Shown here piece by piece: positions 9,269 to 18,862 of a stretch of DNA of 64,000 nucleotides. Source of the DNA: an uncultured Phocaeicola sp. Its GTDB lineage: Bacteria; Bacteroidota; Bacteroidia; Bacteroidales; Bacteroidaceae. Location of the stretch: contig CARCZS010000013.1 in the NCBI GenBank assembly GCA_948956705.1, forward strand, positions 1-64,000. The letters run 5' to 3'. The position numbers and the translations under genes are program-made. Each line of letters begins with the position of its first letter. Position 1 is the first letter of the stretch. Under the pieces are notes generated by a model. The model searched no databases. It was not told the origin of the DNA and saw nothing but the letters and a program-made list of their open reading frames with translations.

Positions 9269-10303
9269 ATGAAGCGACTGATTGACAAATTACGTCACTA
9301 CCATAGCCTGACAGGTGAGGAATATGCCAACCTCCTCTCCTGTCAGGATACCGGCACTTTACTGTATTTACAGCAACAGGCCAGGGAAGTCACTTTGGCA
9401 CATTTCGGGAATGGGATATTTATCCGCGGACTTATCGAGGTGAGCAACCGATGTCATAACAACTGTCATTATTGCGGAATAAGGAAAGGAAATACCGCCA
9501 TTACCCGTTACGCATTAAAGCGTGAAACCATTTTGGAATGTTGCCGTGAAGGATATGCACTCGGATTCCGCACCTTCGTGATGCAAGGCGGTGAAGACCC
9601 TGCCTTAACAGATGAATGGATAGAAAAAACCGTTGCCGCCATCCACTGTGAATTCCCCGATTGTGCCATCACCCTTTCATTAGGAGAGAAATCACGGGAA
9701 GCATACGAACGTTTCTTCCGTGCCGGAGCCAACCGTTATCTGCTCCGACACGAAACACACAACGAAGAACACTATAGGAAATTACATCCTGAGGAGATGT
9801 CACTAAAGCATCGGCTCCAATGCCTGCAATGGCTAAAAGAAATTGGATATCAAACCGGAACAGGAATCATGGTAGGCACTCCGGGACAAACCCTGACACA
9901 TCTGGTGGAAGATCTGTTATTCATAGAGCAATTCCAGCCCCAAATGATCGGTATCGGTCCATTTATCCCCCATCATGACACACCATTCGGAACAGAGCCG
10001 GCCGGAAGTGTAGGAATGACCCTCAAGTTGTTATCCCTTTTCCGGTTAATGCACCCGTCCGCCCTGATTCCATCGACCACCGCCCTTGCCACCTTGTCAC
10101 CGGACGGACGGGAAAAAGGAATATTGGCAGGAGCTAATGTAGTGATGCCCAATCTCTCCCCCAGGGAGCAAAGAGAAAAATACACCTTGTATGATAACAA
10201 AGCCGCCTTCGGTGCCGAAGCAGCCGAAGGTTTACGAGCTTTGGCACAACAACTGGAAACAATCGGTTACCGGATATCGACAGATAGAGGTGACTATCAC
10301 TAA
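9269..10303 (+). CDS. hydE: [FeFe] hydrogenase maturase HydE (radical SAM)
   Basis: The 344-residue protein carries the radical-SAM cysteines Cys62, Cys66 and Cys69 in NRCHNNCHYCGIRKGN. It continues with GFRTFVMQGGEDP and GTGIMVGTPGQT, as in HydE/BioB-like TIM barrels. HydE works after HydG in building the dithiomethylamine-bridged 2Fe subcluster of the H-cluster. The start is 9269, 8 bp after the hydrogenase stop; a longer frame from 9170 would overlap the hydrogenase and adds unrelated residues. The identity is supported by the position between the hydrogenase and hydG. Confidence 0.93.
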   Translation: MKRLIDKLRHYHSLTGEEYANLLSCQDTGTLLYLQQQAREVTLAHFGNGIFIRGLIEVSNRCHNNCHYCGIRKGNTAITRYALKRETILECCREGYALGFRTFVMQGGEDPALTDEWIEKTVAAIHCEFPDCAITLSLGEKSREAYERFFRAGANRYLLRHETHNEEHYRKLHPEEMSLKHRLQCLQWLKEIGYQTGTGIMVGTPGQTLTHLVEDLLFIEQFQPQMIGIGPFIPHHDTPFGTEPAGSVGMTLKLLSLFRLMHPSALIPSTTALATLSPDGREKGILAGANVVMPNLSPREQREKYTLYDNKAAFGAEAAEGLRALAQQLETIGYRISTDRGDYH

Positions 10304-10315
10304 CCCCTAACAAAC

Positions 10316-11734
10316 ATGTATAAAGCAGATTCTAAAATAGCAGAAGAATTCATAGACCATCAAGAGATACTGGATACCTTGGAGTATGCTCACAACAACA
10401 AAAGCAATCGTGCCCTGATAGAGCAACTGATTGACAAAGCTGCTCAATTCAAAGGACTGTCCCATCGTGAGGCAGCATTACTGCTGGAATGCGACCAACC
10501 GGATCTAACAGAACGCATTTTCCGGCTGGCACAGGAAATCAAACATAAGTTTTACGGCAACCGTATTGTAATGTTCGCCCCTCTATATCTTTCCAATTAT
10601 TGTGTGAACGGATGCGTCTACTGCCCTTATCATTTGAAGAACAAGACCATAGCACGCAAAAAGCTGACACAAGAAGAGATCCGTAAGGAGGTAATTGCCT
10701 TGCAAGACATGGGACACAAACGCCTGGCACTGGAAGCAGGAGAAGATCCGTTGCGGAATCCTATTGAGTACATACTGGAATCTATCCAAACCATTTATAG
10801 CATCAAACATAAAAATGGGGCTATCCGCCGGGTCAATGTCAACATTGCCGCCACTACCGTGGAAAACTACCGCAAGCTGAAAGACGCAGGTATCGGCACT
10901 TATATCCTGTTCCAGGAAACTTATCATAAAGAAAATTACGAATCCCTGCATCCCACCGGTCCGAAAAGCAAATATGCTTATCATACCGAAGCGATGGACC
11001 GTGCCATGGAAGCGGGAATTGACGATGTAGGACTAGGTGTTTTATTCGGGCTGAATACCTACCGCTATGACTTTACAGGATTATTGATGCATGCCGAACA
11101 TCTGGAAGCTACCTTCGGAGTGGGACCACATACCATCAGTGTTCCTCGCATCTGTCCGGCAGATGATATCTCCACGCAAGATTTCCCAGATGCCATTTCA
11201 GATGATATATTTTGTAAAATTGTGGCGGTAATCCGTATCGCTGTTCCTTATACAGGTATGATTATCTCTACAAGGGAATCGGCTGCAACCCGACGCAAAG
11301 TCTTAAACCTGGGAATCTCACAAATCAGCGGAGGCTCCCGGACCAGCGTAGGCGGTTATGCCATTCCGGAAACACCGGAAGAAAACTCAGCACAATTCGA
11401 CATCAGTGACACCCGTACCTTGGACGAGGTAGTGAACTGGCTGCTCGACTTGGGGCATATCCCCAGTTTCTGTACAGCATGTTATCGGGCAGGGCGTACA
11501 GGCGACCGTTTTATGTCATTAGTCAAATCGGGACAAATCGCCAACTGCTGCGCCCCCAATGCATTGATGACACTAAAAGAGTATCTAGAAGATTATGCGG
11601 CACCGGATACACGAGCCAAAGGAATCCAACTGATAAAAAAAGAGTTGGAACATATTCCCAATCCGAAAATAAAAGAAATAGCAATTCGTAATCTGAAAGA
11701 GATAGAAGAAGGGAAACGAGATTTCAGATTCTAA
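10316..11734 (+). CDS. hydG: [FeFe] hydrogenase maturase HydG (tyrosine lyase, radical SAM)
   Basis: The 472-residue protein has the radical-SAM triad Cys96, Cys100 and Cys103 (NYCVNGCVYCPYH). It also has a C-terminal auxiliary cluster with spacing C-x2-C-x22-C at Cys386, Cys389 and Cys412. That second cluster separates HydG from the related thiazole synthase ThiH. HydG cleaves tyrosine to release CO and cyanide, which become the diatomic ligands of the H-cluster. It lies 12 bp after hydE and is co-transcribed. The length is normal for the family. Confidence 0.95.
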   Translation: MYKADSKIAEEFIDHQEILDTLEYAHNNKSNRALIEQLIDKAAQFKGLSHREAALLLECDQPDLTERIFRLAQEIKHKFYGNRIVMFAPLYLSNYCVNGCVYCPYHLKNKTIARKKLTQEEIRKEVIALQDMGHKRLALEAGEDPLRNPIEYILESIQTIYSIKHKNGAIRRVNVNIAATTVENYRKLKDAGIGTYILFQETYHKENYESLHPTGPKSKYAYHTEAMDRAMEAGIDDVGLGVLFGLNTYRYDFTGLLMHAEHLEATFGVGPHTISVPRICPADDISTQDFPDAISDDIFCKIVAVIRIAVPYTGMIISTRESAATRRKVLNLGISQISGGSRTSVGGYAIPETPEENSAQFDISDTRTLDEVVNWLLDLGHIPSFCTACYRAGRTGDRFMSLVKSGQIANCCAPNALMTLKEYLEDYAAPDTRAKGIQLIKKELEHIPNPKIKEIAIRNLKEIEEGKRDFRF

Positions 11735-11797
11735 CCGCTCATGCGTCAAGCAACCTTTTCAATACAGATAATGAACCTAATTCAAGCCCAATAAAAT

Positions 11798-12988
11798 ATG
11801 AGTCTAAACAACACTCCCGCTGCCAACCGGCTACATATCGTCCTGTTCGGAAAACGCAATAGCGGCAAGTCCTCTCTAATCAATGCCTTGACCGGACAAG
11901 ACACCGCCCTTGTATCGGATATTCCCGGTACAACAACAGATGCTGTCAGCAAAGCGATGGAAATTCAACATATCGGTCCTTGTCTCTTTATCGATACTCC
12001 CGGATTTGATGATGAAGGGGAATTGGGAGAAATGCGCATAACCCGTACGTTGAAAGCCATCGAACGGACAGATATTGCCTTACTTCTTTGTGAAGACGGC
12101 AATTGCGAGGATGAAAAACAATGGATGGAGCAGTTAAATAAAAGGAATATTCCGGTTATCCTGATACTGAACAAAGCTGATATCCGAAAAGACATAGCAT
12201 CCACAAGGGATTGTATAGAAAAAGAATGCGGTCAAAGTCCTCTCATTATCAGCGCAAAAGAACAGACGGGCATAGAGAAAATACTTCAAGCTATTCTGGA
12301 AAAGTTACCGGCAGATTTCGGACAACAGACCATTACCGGAGATCTGGTTAAAGAAGGAGATTTAGTGCTCTTAGTCATGCCACAAGACATACAGGCTCCC
12401 AAAGGCCGACTTATTCTTCCACAAGTACAGACGATGCGCGAATTATTGGACAAAAAATGTCTGGTAATGAGCTGTACAACCGATAAAATAGCCGCCACTT
12501 TGCAGGCTCTGTCCTATCCTCCGAAACTAATCATAACCGACTCCCAAGTTTTTCATGCCGTTTATGAGCAAAAACCGGCAGAAAGCCTTCTCACCTCTTT
12601 TTCCGTTCTGATGGCAGGATATAAAGGGGATATACTCTATTATATGGAAGGAGCCTCAGCCATAGACCGCCTCACCCCACAATCACGGGTATTGATAGCA
12701 GAAGCCTGCACTCATGCCCCTGCCACCGAGGACATAGGCAGAGTAAAGCTTCCACGTATGTTGCGTAAAAAGATAGGTGAAGAGTTGCAAATAGATATCG
12801 TTGCAGGTACAGACTTTCCGGAGGATTTGACACCCTATCACTTAATCATTCATTGCGGAGCCTGCATGTTCAATCGCAAATATGTACTAAACCGGATTGA
12901 TAATGCCCGTAAGCAACAGATTCCCATGACTAATTATGGAGTGGCTATTGCACACTTGAACGGGATATTGGATAAGATAGCGTATTAA
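11798..12988 (+). CDS. hydF: [FeFe] hydrogenase maturation GTPase HydF
   Basis: The 396-residue protein has an N-terminal GTPase domain: P-loop GKRNSGKS at 18-25, DTPGF, and NKAD. A dimerisation region follows. The C-terminal cluster domain carries the HydF signature CxH-x45-HCxxC (Cys304, His306, His352, Cys353, Cys356). HydF is the scaffold on which the 2Fe subcluster is assembled before transfer to the hydrogenase. It is the last gene of the operon, 63 bp after hydG. All three maturases together mean the hydrogenase here can be activated without outside help. Confidence 0.95.
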   Translation: MSLNNTPAANRLHIVLFGKRNSGKSSLINALTGQDTALVSDIPGTTTDAVSKAMEIQHIGPCLFIDTPGFDDEGELGEMRITRTLKAIERTDIALLLCEDGNCEDEKQWMEQLNKRNIPVILILNKADIRKDIASTRDCIEKECGQSPLIISAKEQTGIEKILQAILEKLPADFGQQTITGDLVKEGDLVLLVMPQDIQAPKGRLILPQVQTMRELLDKKCLVMSCTTDKIAATLQALSYPPKLIITDSQVFHAVYEQKPAESLLTSFSVLMAGYKGDILYYMEGASAIDRLTPQSRVLIAEACTHAPATEDIGRVKLPRMLRKKIGEELQIDIVAGTDFPEDLTPYHLIIHCGACMFNRKYVLNRIDNARKQQIPMTNYGVAIAHLNGILDKIAY

Positions 12989-13016
12989 AAAGACATCTGT
13001 TCTTTTTTGTTTCCAT

Positions 13017-13051
13017 CACCACAAACCATTTATCTTCAACGGTTTGTGGTG
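13017..13051. repeat. Hairpin after hydF
   Basis: CACCACAAACC and its exact complement GGTTTGTGGTG are separated by 13 nt, starting 29 bp after the hydF stop. There is no T-run behind it on either strand, so it may be a transcript-end stabiliser or a Rho-type terminator hairpin rather than a classical terminator. Confidence 0.5.
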
Positions 13052-13160
13052 TAAAAGGTTCCGTAATTCCCCTTAACCGGTATGTATGTGTCTTTTTACC
13101 ATTGTTTCTGAAGGCTCATAGATTTTCCTTCTTGATGTGTCCTGTATCTATTTACTTCAG

Positions 13161-14269
13161 TTACAAAAACTTATTTAGTCTTTTCAGATTCATACTTCCT
13201 TTTGTTGTTTTCTCATTCTTAAGCATGGTAAGCGCCATCTTTGTTGCCACCGAAAAGTTTCCGGCAGCATTTTTCACCTTTTTACTGTAGTCTTCTCGAA
13301 AGGTAACATCCAGTTGCCAATGAAGATTATTCTCAATAGACCAATGCTGCCTGATGGCAGATGCAATCTTCTCAGGTCGGGTATTATCAAGTGAAGTTAC
13401 ATAGTATCTGACCTCTTGAGTATATTCCCCTATTGCGACTATTGTTCTTTCCGACTTTATCCTTACAACAGACTTCAACCCCACAAGTTTCTCCTTGAAC
13501 ATTTTCTCCATTATAGATCCATAACTGACTACAGTACAGTTTCTTTTCTCAATCCTTCCATGTCCGGCATTTTTCCGACACATGCCTGATGACTCTATTG
13601 ATTATTTCATCTCTATCCTGATAATCATCAATGATTTGTTTAGCCGGTTGATAATTTTTTTCTTATTCTCCTTTATAGCGATAATATAATTTGCATCATG
13701 CTCAATAATGGTCTGGGTTATATCTTTCTGGCATCCCATCGCGTCAATTGTAACAATACAACCACTTAGTTCCAAAGAGTTAATCAACAATGGAATAGCT
13801 GTAATCTCACTGCTTTTGTCATCTACTTTCACCTGACCTAAAGAAATTCCATTAGCGGCAGACCAGGCGGAAACCATCCATAATTTGAATCCTTCTTTTC
13901 CCCTAGTATGTTCTCCATCACATTGGCTTGGACCACGCATGAGCTTGCCATCTATAGCTACAACGCCTTTCACCTCCTGACAGACTTGTTTTCCCAATTA
14001 CGGAAGATCAACTCAAAATAATCGGGCTTTATCATACTGAAGAATCTGTTAAAAGTATCATGACTGGGGATGAACTCCAGGCCGGGTATGCGACTCTTGA
14101 AAAAAGCAATTTTCGAATTGCCAAATTCCTCAATTTCATTCCAGGACTGGACCTCACAGATTACAGCAGCAATGGATATATAGATACTAGTTTCCATTTT
14201 ATGGACTTTCTTGCGGTTCATACTAGGATCTTCTATTTGTTTACAAAGGTCAATTATACCAATTTCCAT
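13161..14269 (-). pseudogene. Decayed ISAs1-family transposase
   Basis: Three open pieces together read as one ISAs1 (H repeat-associated type) transposase of about 370 residues. The N-terminal part (14269-13970) has RKKVHKMETSIYISIAAVICEVQSW and IPSHDTFNRFF. The middle part (to 13602) has GVVAIDGKLMRGP and IVTIDAMGCQKDI. The C-terminal part (13583-13161) has VRYYVTSLD and RQHWSIENNLHWQLDVTFRED. At least two frame breaks separate them, near 13985 and near 13590-13640; the second zone needs two shifts to join, so three lesions are likely. The element cannot make a functional transposase. I could not define its terminal repeats. Confidence 0.8.
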
Positions 14270-14409
14270 GTTAGTTTATGTTTTAATATATCTTATAAAG
14301 ACAAGAAAAACAATCGACACAAACAGACAATAACACATTAATAATCAACAATATAACAAATAAACAACAAGGAATAGTATAGTAAAAAATATAATATATT
14401 TACTCTGGA

Positions 14410-14509
14410 ACGCTTAGTTGAATTTATAGTTTCACCAAGGTGAAGCAAGCGTATCACTTGGGTGACTACGCCTCTCCACTTAGATGCCAATGTATTGTCA
14501 CCTAGGTGA
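14410..14509. repeat. Palindrome array with an exact 22-bp period
   Basis: Five 12-bp sites related to TCACYWRGGTGA are centred at 14415.5, 14437.5, 14459.5, 14481.5 and 14503.5, exactly 22 bp apart. The sites are ACGCTTAGTTGA, TCACCAAGGTGA, TCACTTGGGTGA, CCACTTAGATGC and TCACCTAGGTGA. The second is TCACC/GGTGA around AA, the third TCAC/GTGA around TTGG, and the last is a perfect palindrome; the first and fourth match the third at 8 of 12 positions. The 10-bp spacers between sites are unrelated. This looks like phased binding sites on one face of the helix (about two turns). The function is unknown. Confidence 0.6.
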
Positions 14510-14578
14510 AACCACAAAAGAAGACAGACAAAAGATAAGCATCCGGGATTGTGCGTGTTTTTTCCAGTCATAACAAAG

Positions 14579-14611
14579 TCAAAAGCCTAACGTACTTCGT
14601 TTGGCTTTTGA
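14579..14611 (+). terminator. Probable terminator before the CRISPR array
   Basis: TCAAAAGCC pairs with GGCTTTTGA across a 15-nt loop, and TTTTATAAC follows on the plus strand. No gene ends just upstream, so it may belong to a lost gene, or act on the minus strand to end the CRISPR precursor transcript. The rest of 14612-14692 shows nothing interpretable. Confidence 0.4.
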
Positions 14612-14692
14612 TTTTATAACAGCTTGAAGAGAAATACACAAGAGGCCGAATGCTTACAATTCTTCCATAAACTTGACCAACGAGTGAACAAT

Positions 14693-17600
14693 GCTTCAAT
14701 CCATATACACCCACGCAGGGTGTGACTATGGTTGTCTATACACGTATTCACCTCGTCATTGTTTCAATCCACACACCCACGCAGGGTGTGACAACGTCCA
14801 TAATGTATCCGGCGCAAGCTTCCCAGTTTCAATCCACACACCCACGCAGGGTGTGACCTTTTTGTACATTTGCAATGTGTTCAGAATATGTTTCAATCCA
14901 CACACCCACGCAGGGTGTGACAATCCCTTGCCCCGTTTGACGAGGGTGCATAATCGTTTCAATCCACACACCCACGCAGGGTGTGACTCTAGGTCAATAA
15001 TAAAGATTACAGAGAGTAAAGTTTCAATCCACACACCCACGCAGGGTGTGACAATGGAGAATTAGATGTTGATTTAGTTGTTTTCCGTTTCAATCCACAC
15101 ACCCACGCAGGGTGTGACGTAACTCGCAACGTACGAGCCAGCTCCACCAGCGGTTTCAATCCACACACCCACGCAGGGTGTGACTTTTAAATTCAACAAA
15201 GTTATTTTCCTCTTTAATCGTTTCAATCCACACACCCACGCAGGGTGTGACATTTGGTACGCGTAATCGGCATCAAGTGATTGATGTTTCAATCCACACA
15301 CCCACGCAGGGTGTGACTTTAAACGAGTCGGGAGATATTCATTATGGTTATGTTTCAATCCACACACCCACGCAGGGTGTGACTCAGCCTGTTGTTGGAC
15401 GTCCATATACTTATTGAGTTTCAATCCACACACCCACGCAGGGTGTGACTGTATACAGGGGTGTATAGGCACGGCAAGGCAGGTTTCAATCCACACACCC
15501 ACGCAGGGTGTGACTGAGGAACAAAAATAGAATTAAGCTGTTGAGGACGTTTCAATCCACACACCCACGCAGGGTGTGACTCTCGCGATTCTTTTTGGCG
15601 TTCGATGAACAGCGAGTTTCAATCCACACACCCACGCAGGGTGTGACAATAATCTCGGAGAGCCTTATCCTTACTATACTGTTTCAATCCACACACCCAC
15701 GCAGGGTGTGACTTAAGGGGCTATCTCCAATGTCATAAAACCTCATTGTTTCAATCCACACACCCACGCAGGGTGTGACTCCGATATCTGTGGGTAAGAG
15801 GAGCGTAAGTTGTTTCAATCCACACACCCACGCAGGGTGTGACGAAAACGCTAAATGCCGTTCCCATTGGCTATTAGTTTCAATCCACACACCCACGCAG
15901 GGTGTGACACAATGATCAACAGCCTTAAACAAATCAGGAGAGTTTCAATCCACACACCCACGCAGGGTGTGACGCTATTGAGTATTTGAAAGATGATTAT
16001 TAACATGGTTTCAATCCACACACCCACGCAGGGTGTGACTTAATTATGCACTTTGGACGGTTCATTTTGCAGTTTCAATCCACACACCCACGCAGGGTGT
16101 GACCCAAGCAACTTACGATATTTTTCTTGATTTAAAAGTTTCAATCCACACACCCACGCAGGGTGTGACTACCAGGAATAGCAATCTGCCAATAACAAGG
16201 GAGTTTCAATCCACACACCCACGCAGGGTGTGACCTTCGATTGCTCGAATTCTTTTCGCTGTTCATCGTTTCAATCCACACACCCACGCAGGGTGTGACG
16301 GATTAAGACCACGGGAAATCATAGCCTGAGGGGTTTCAATCCACACACCCACGCAGGGTGTGACCCGGAGTTGCTCAAGAAGTTGAACCGTTTCACATGT
16401 TTCAATCCACACACCCACGCAGGGTGTGACCTTTCATAGACTGATAAAACCAAGTACCAGAAGTTTCAATCCACACACCCACGCAGGGTGTGACATGTAT
16501 ACAGGGGTGTATAGGCACGGCAAGGCAGGTTTCAATCCACACACCCACGCAGGGTGTGACAGGTTTGTTAACTGTTCTAGTGATGTTGATATTGTTTCAA
16601 TCCACACACCCACGCAGGGTGTGACTCAGTCTACTGTTATGGATGGTATGACTGACGAGGTTTCAATCCACACACCCACGCAGGGTGTGACGTCTTATTG
16701 TTATTGTGGATTCAATTAAGGAGGTTTCAATCCACACACCCACGCAGGGTGTGACTACCATAGAGTGTGAGTTGTGCGTTTATGGACAAGTTTCAATCCA
16801 CACACCCACGCAGGGTGTGACTTTAGACCCAGGTCGCGAGCATCTGTTGGATTTTTTGTTTCAATCCACACACCCACGCAGGGTGTGACGTACCATAATC
16901 TATAGAATTCCGTAATTCATAAGTTTCAATCCACACACCCACGCAGGGTGTGACGTAAGTTCAGACTTTTCACTAGCCAATTGTTGAAGTTTCAATCCAC
17001 ACACCCACGCAGGGTGTGACCCACTGCCAGTAGCGAAGATTATAACCGATATTAGTTTCAATCCACACACCCACGCAGGGTGTGACAAAGCACGAGAAAT
17101 CAAACGCAGAGGAACAGCATAGTTTCAATCCACACACCCACGCAGGGTGTGACAAACATCACGACCGGTATTTTTTTCTTTAACTGTTTCAATCCACACA
17201 CCCACGCAGGGTGTGACGTACCATAATCGAGAGCATTACGAAGCTCATAGGTTTCAATCCACACACCCACGCAGGGTGTGACTATGGCTCAAGCTCGTGC
17301 TAGTATAATGAATGCTGTTTCAATCCACACACCCACGCAGGGTGTGACCCATAAGAAAGCTCAAAAGGCGTCTATGCGTGTGTTTCAATCCACACACCCA
17401 CGCAGGGTGTGACTGGTTCATTCCTTGATCCTGCTTCACCAAAAAAAGTTTCAATCCACACACCCACGCAGGGTGTGACCGTCGCCAAGTGATTGATAAA
17501 CGGAATTAATTATGTTTCAATCCACACACCCACGCAGGGTGTGACCAATTCTCTGTGGTGTTCGGTGAACAGCGAAAAGTTTCAATCCACACACCCACGC

Positions 17601-18397
17601 AGGGTGTGACATATCACCAATCAACCGACGATATTTCTCCTGATGTTTCAATCCACACACCCACGCAGGGTGTGACCAATAGGGCGGCCGTAAGAGAACC
17701 AGACATAAATGTTTCAATCCACACACCCACGCAGGGTGTGACTGCTATTGGTGCTTCGTCTCAAAATAAGATTAATGTTTCAATCCACACACCCACGCAG
17801 GGTGTGACAGCACAGAAATAGCTGATAATTTACAAACTATTGTTTCAATCCACACACCCACGCAGGGTGTGACTTGGTGGAGAAAGTGTAAGTACAATAT
17901 TAGGTAGTTTCAATCCACACACCCACGCAGGGTGTGACTTTTCGTGTATATACAATAACCAATACTGTAAAAGTTTCAATCCACACACCCACGCAGGGTG
18001 TGACATAGGTGATAGTCTGACATCCGCAGGTAAATATGTTTCAATCCACACACCCACGCAGGGTGTGACGATGCAATCGCAACCGTTCTTTGTAAGGAGG
18101 CGGTTTCAATCCACACACCCACGCAGGGTGTGACTAGTAGTAATGTTTGCGTTCAATATTTGGGCGGGTTTCAATCCACACACCCACGCAGGGTGTGACC
18201 AGCCATGCGGATAAATCTCATAACGTCGCAAAGGTTTCAATCCACACACCCACGCAGGGTGTGACGCATTTGCAACCGATAATTGACAGATTGGAAAAAG
18301 TTTCAATCCACACACCCACGCAGGGTGTGACCCGGGTGGGAATGTTATACAAGCGTAGGACAAACGTTTCAATCCACACACCCACGCAGGGTGTGAC
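14693..18397 (-). CRISPR. Type I-C CRISPR array, 57 repeats and 56 spacers
   Basis: The 32-bp repeat reads GTCACACCCTGCGTGGGTGT and then GTGGATTGAAAC on the minus strand. This is the I-C (Dvulg) class repeat with its GTGGATTGAAAC end. By hand parsing, 56 repeats are identical and the leftmost (14693-14726) is degenerate, with changes and two extra bases. That places the old end at the left and the leader at the right, next to cas2. Spacers are 32-36 bp, mostly 33-34. Spacers 12 (15450-15482) and 28 (16495-16528) are near-duplicates. Spacers 34 and 39 are diverged relatives, as are 14 and 44, while 24 overlaps their target on the other strand. Uniform repeats and a complete cas set suggest an active locus. 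Confidence 0.99.
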
Positions 18398-18562
18398 TCT
18401 ATATCTAATAACATATTATAAATCAGCAAATTTAATCCACTGTTATGCGAATCATCATTATTATTCAACTTCATAACAAAGAAATACCCTACAAATAATT
18501 TAATCTACTGATTATTAACACATGCGAAGATACTACTTTTTTTGTAACACACCACATTCGCA
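18398..18562 (-). promoter_or_regulatory. CRISPR leader with a candidate array promoter
   Basis: This 165-bp AT-rich stretch separates the newest repeat from the cas2 stop codon and is in the leader position. On the minus strand TAAATTTGC lies at 18434-18426, a good -7 box. It would start transcription about 20 nt before the first repeat. No matching -33 element was found. ATGCGAAT (18445-18452) and its complement ATTCGCAT (18556-18563) bracket most of the leader and could be protein-binding sites. Confidence 0.6.
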
Positions 18563-18853
18563 TTATATTATAAGAGCCTCCTCAAGTTTATACGCCGTTT
18601 CAACACCTATTACTTCCACCCTCTTATTCTCATTTTTACTAAGAATATAAAAACGAACACTATCAAGAGACATATCAATAATATCCCTAACTCTCCCTTT
18701 TAGAAGAGAATATTGCGCTTCCGTCACTACACACTCAAAGACTGAGTTCTGCACCCTCTGTCCATAATCCAGACAAGCCTTGGCCACACATCGTAAACGG
18801 CGAGCCCCCTCTTTGCTTGTAGTATCCACATCGTAAGTCACAAGAATGTACAT
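18563..18853 (-). CDS. cas2: CRISPR-associated endonuclease Cas2
   Basis: The 96-residue protein begins MYILVTYDVDTTSKEGARRLRCVAKACLDYGQRVQNSVFE. This is the Cas2 ferredoxin fold with the conserved acidic residue at Asp8 or Asp10 after the first strand, and the FECVV strand typical of I-C Cas2. Cas2 dimers bridge two Cas1 dimers to form the integrase that inserts new spacers at the leader end of the array. It is the last gene of the cas operon, 9 bp after cas1, and directly faces the leader. Confidence 0.97.
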   Translation of the reverse strand: MYILVTYDVDTTSKEGARRLRCVAKACLDYGQRVQNSVFECVVTEAQYSLLKGRVRDIIDMSLDSVRFYILSKNENKRVEVIGVETAYKLEEALII

Positions 18854-18862
18854 AATTAAAAA

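Noticed and set aside
18427..18440. TTTAATCCAC in the leader as a decayed extra CRISPR repeat
   Set aside because: Only about ten bases match and the rest of the repeat is missing; chance is likely.
14691..18476. Several long open frames on both strands through the CRISPR array with repeated SIHTPTQGVT or HPAWVCGLK units
   Set aside because: They are translations of the CRISPR repeat itself; the unit size equals repeat plus spacer.
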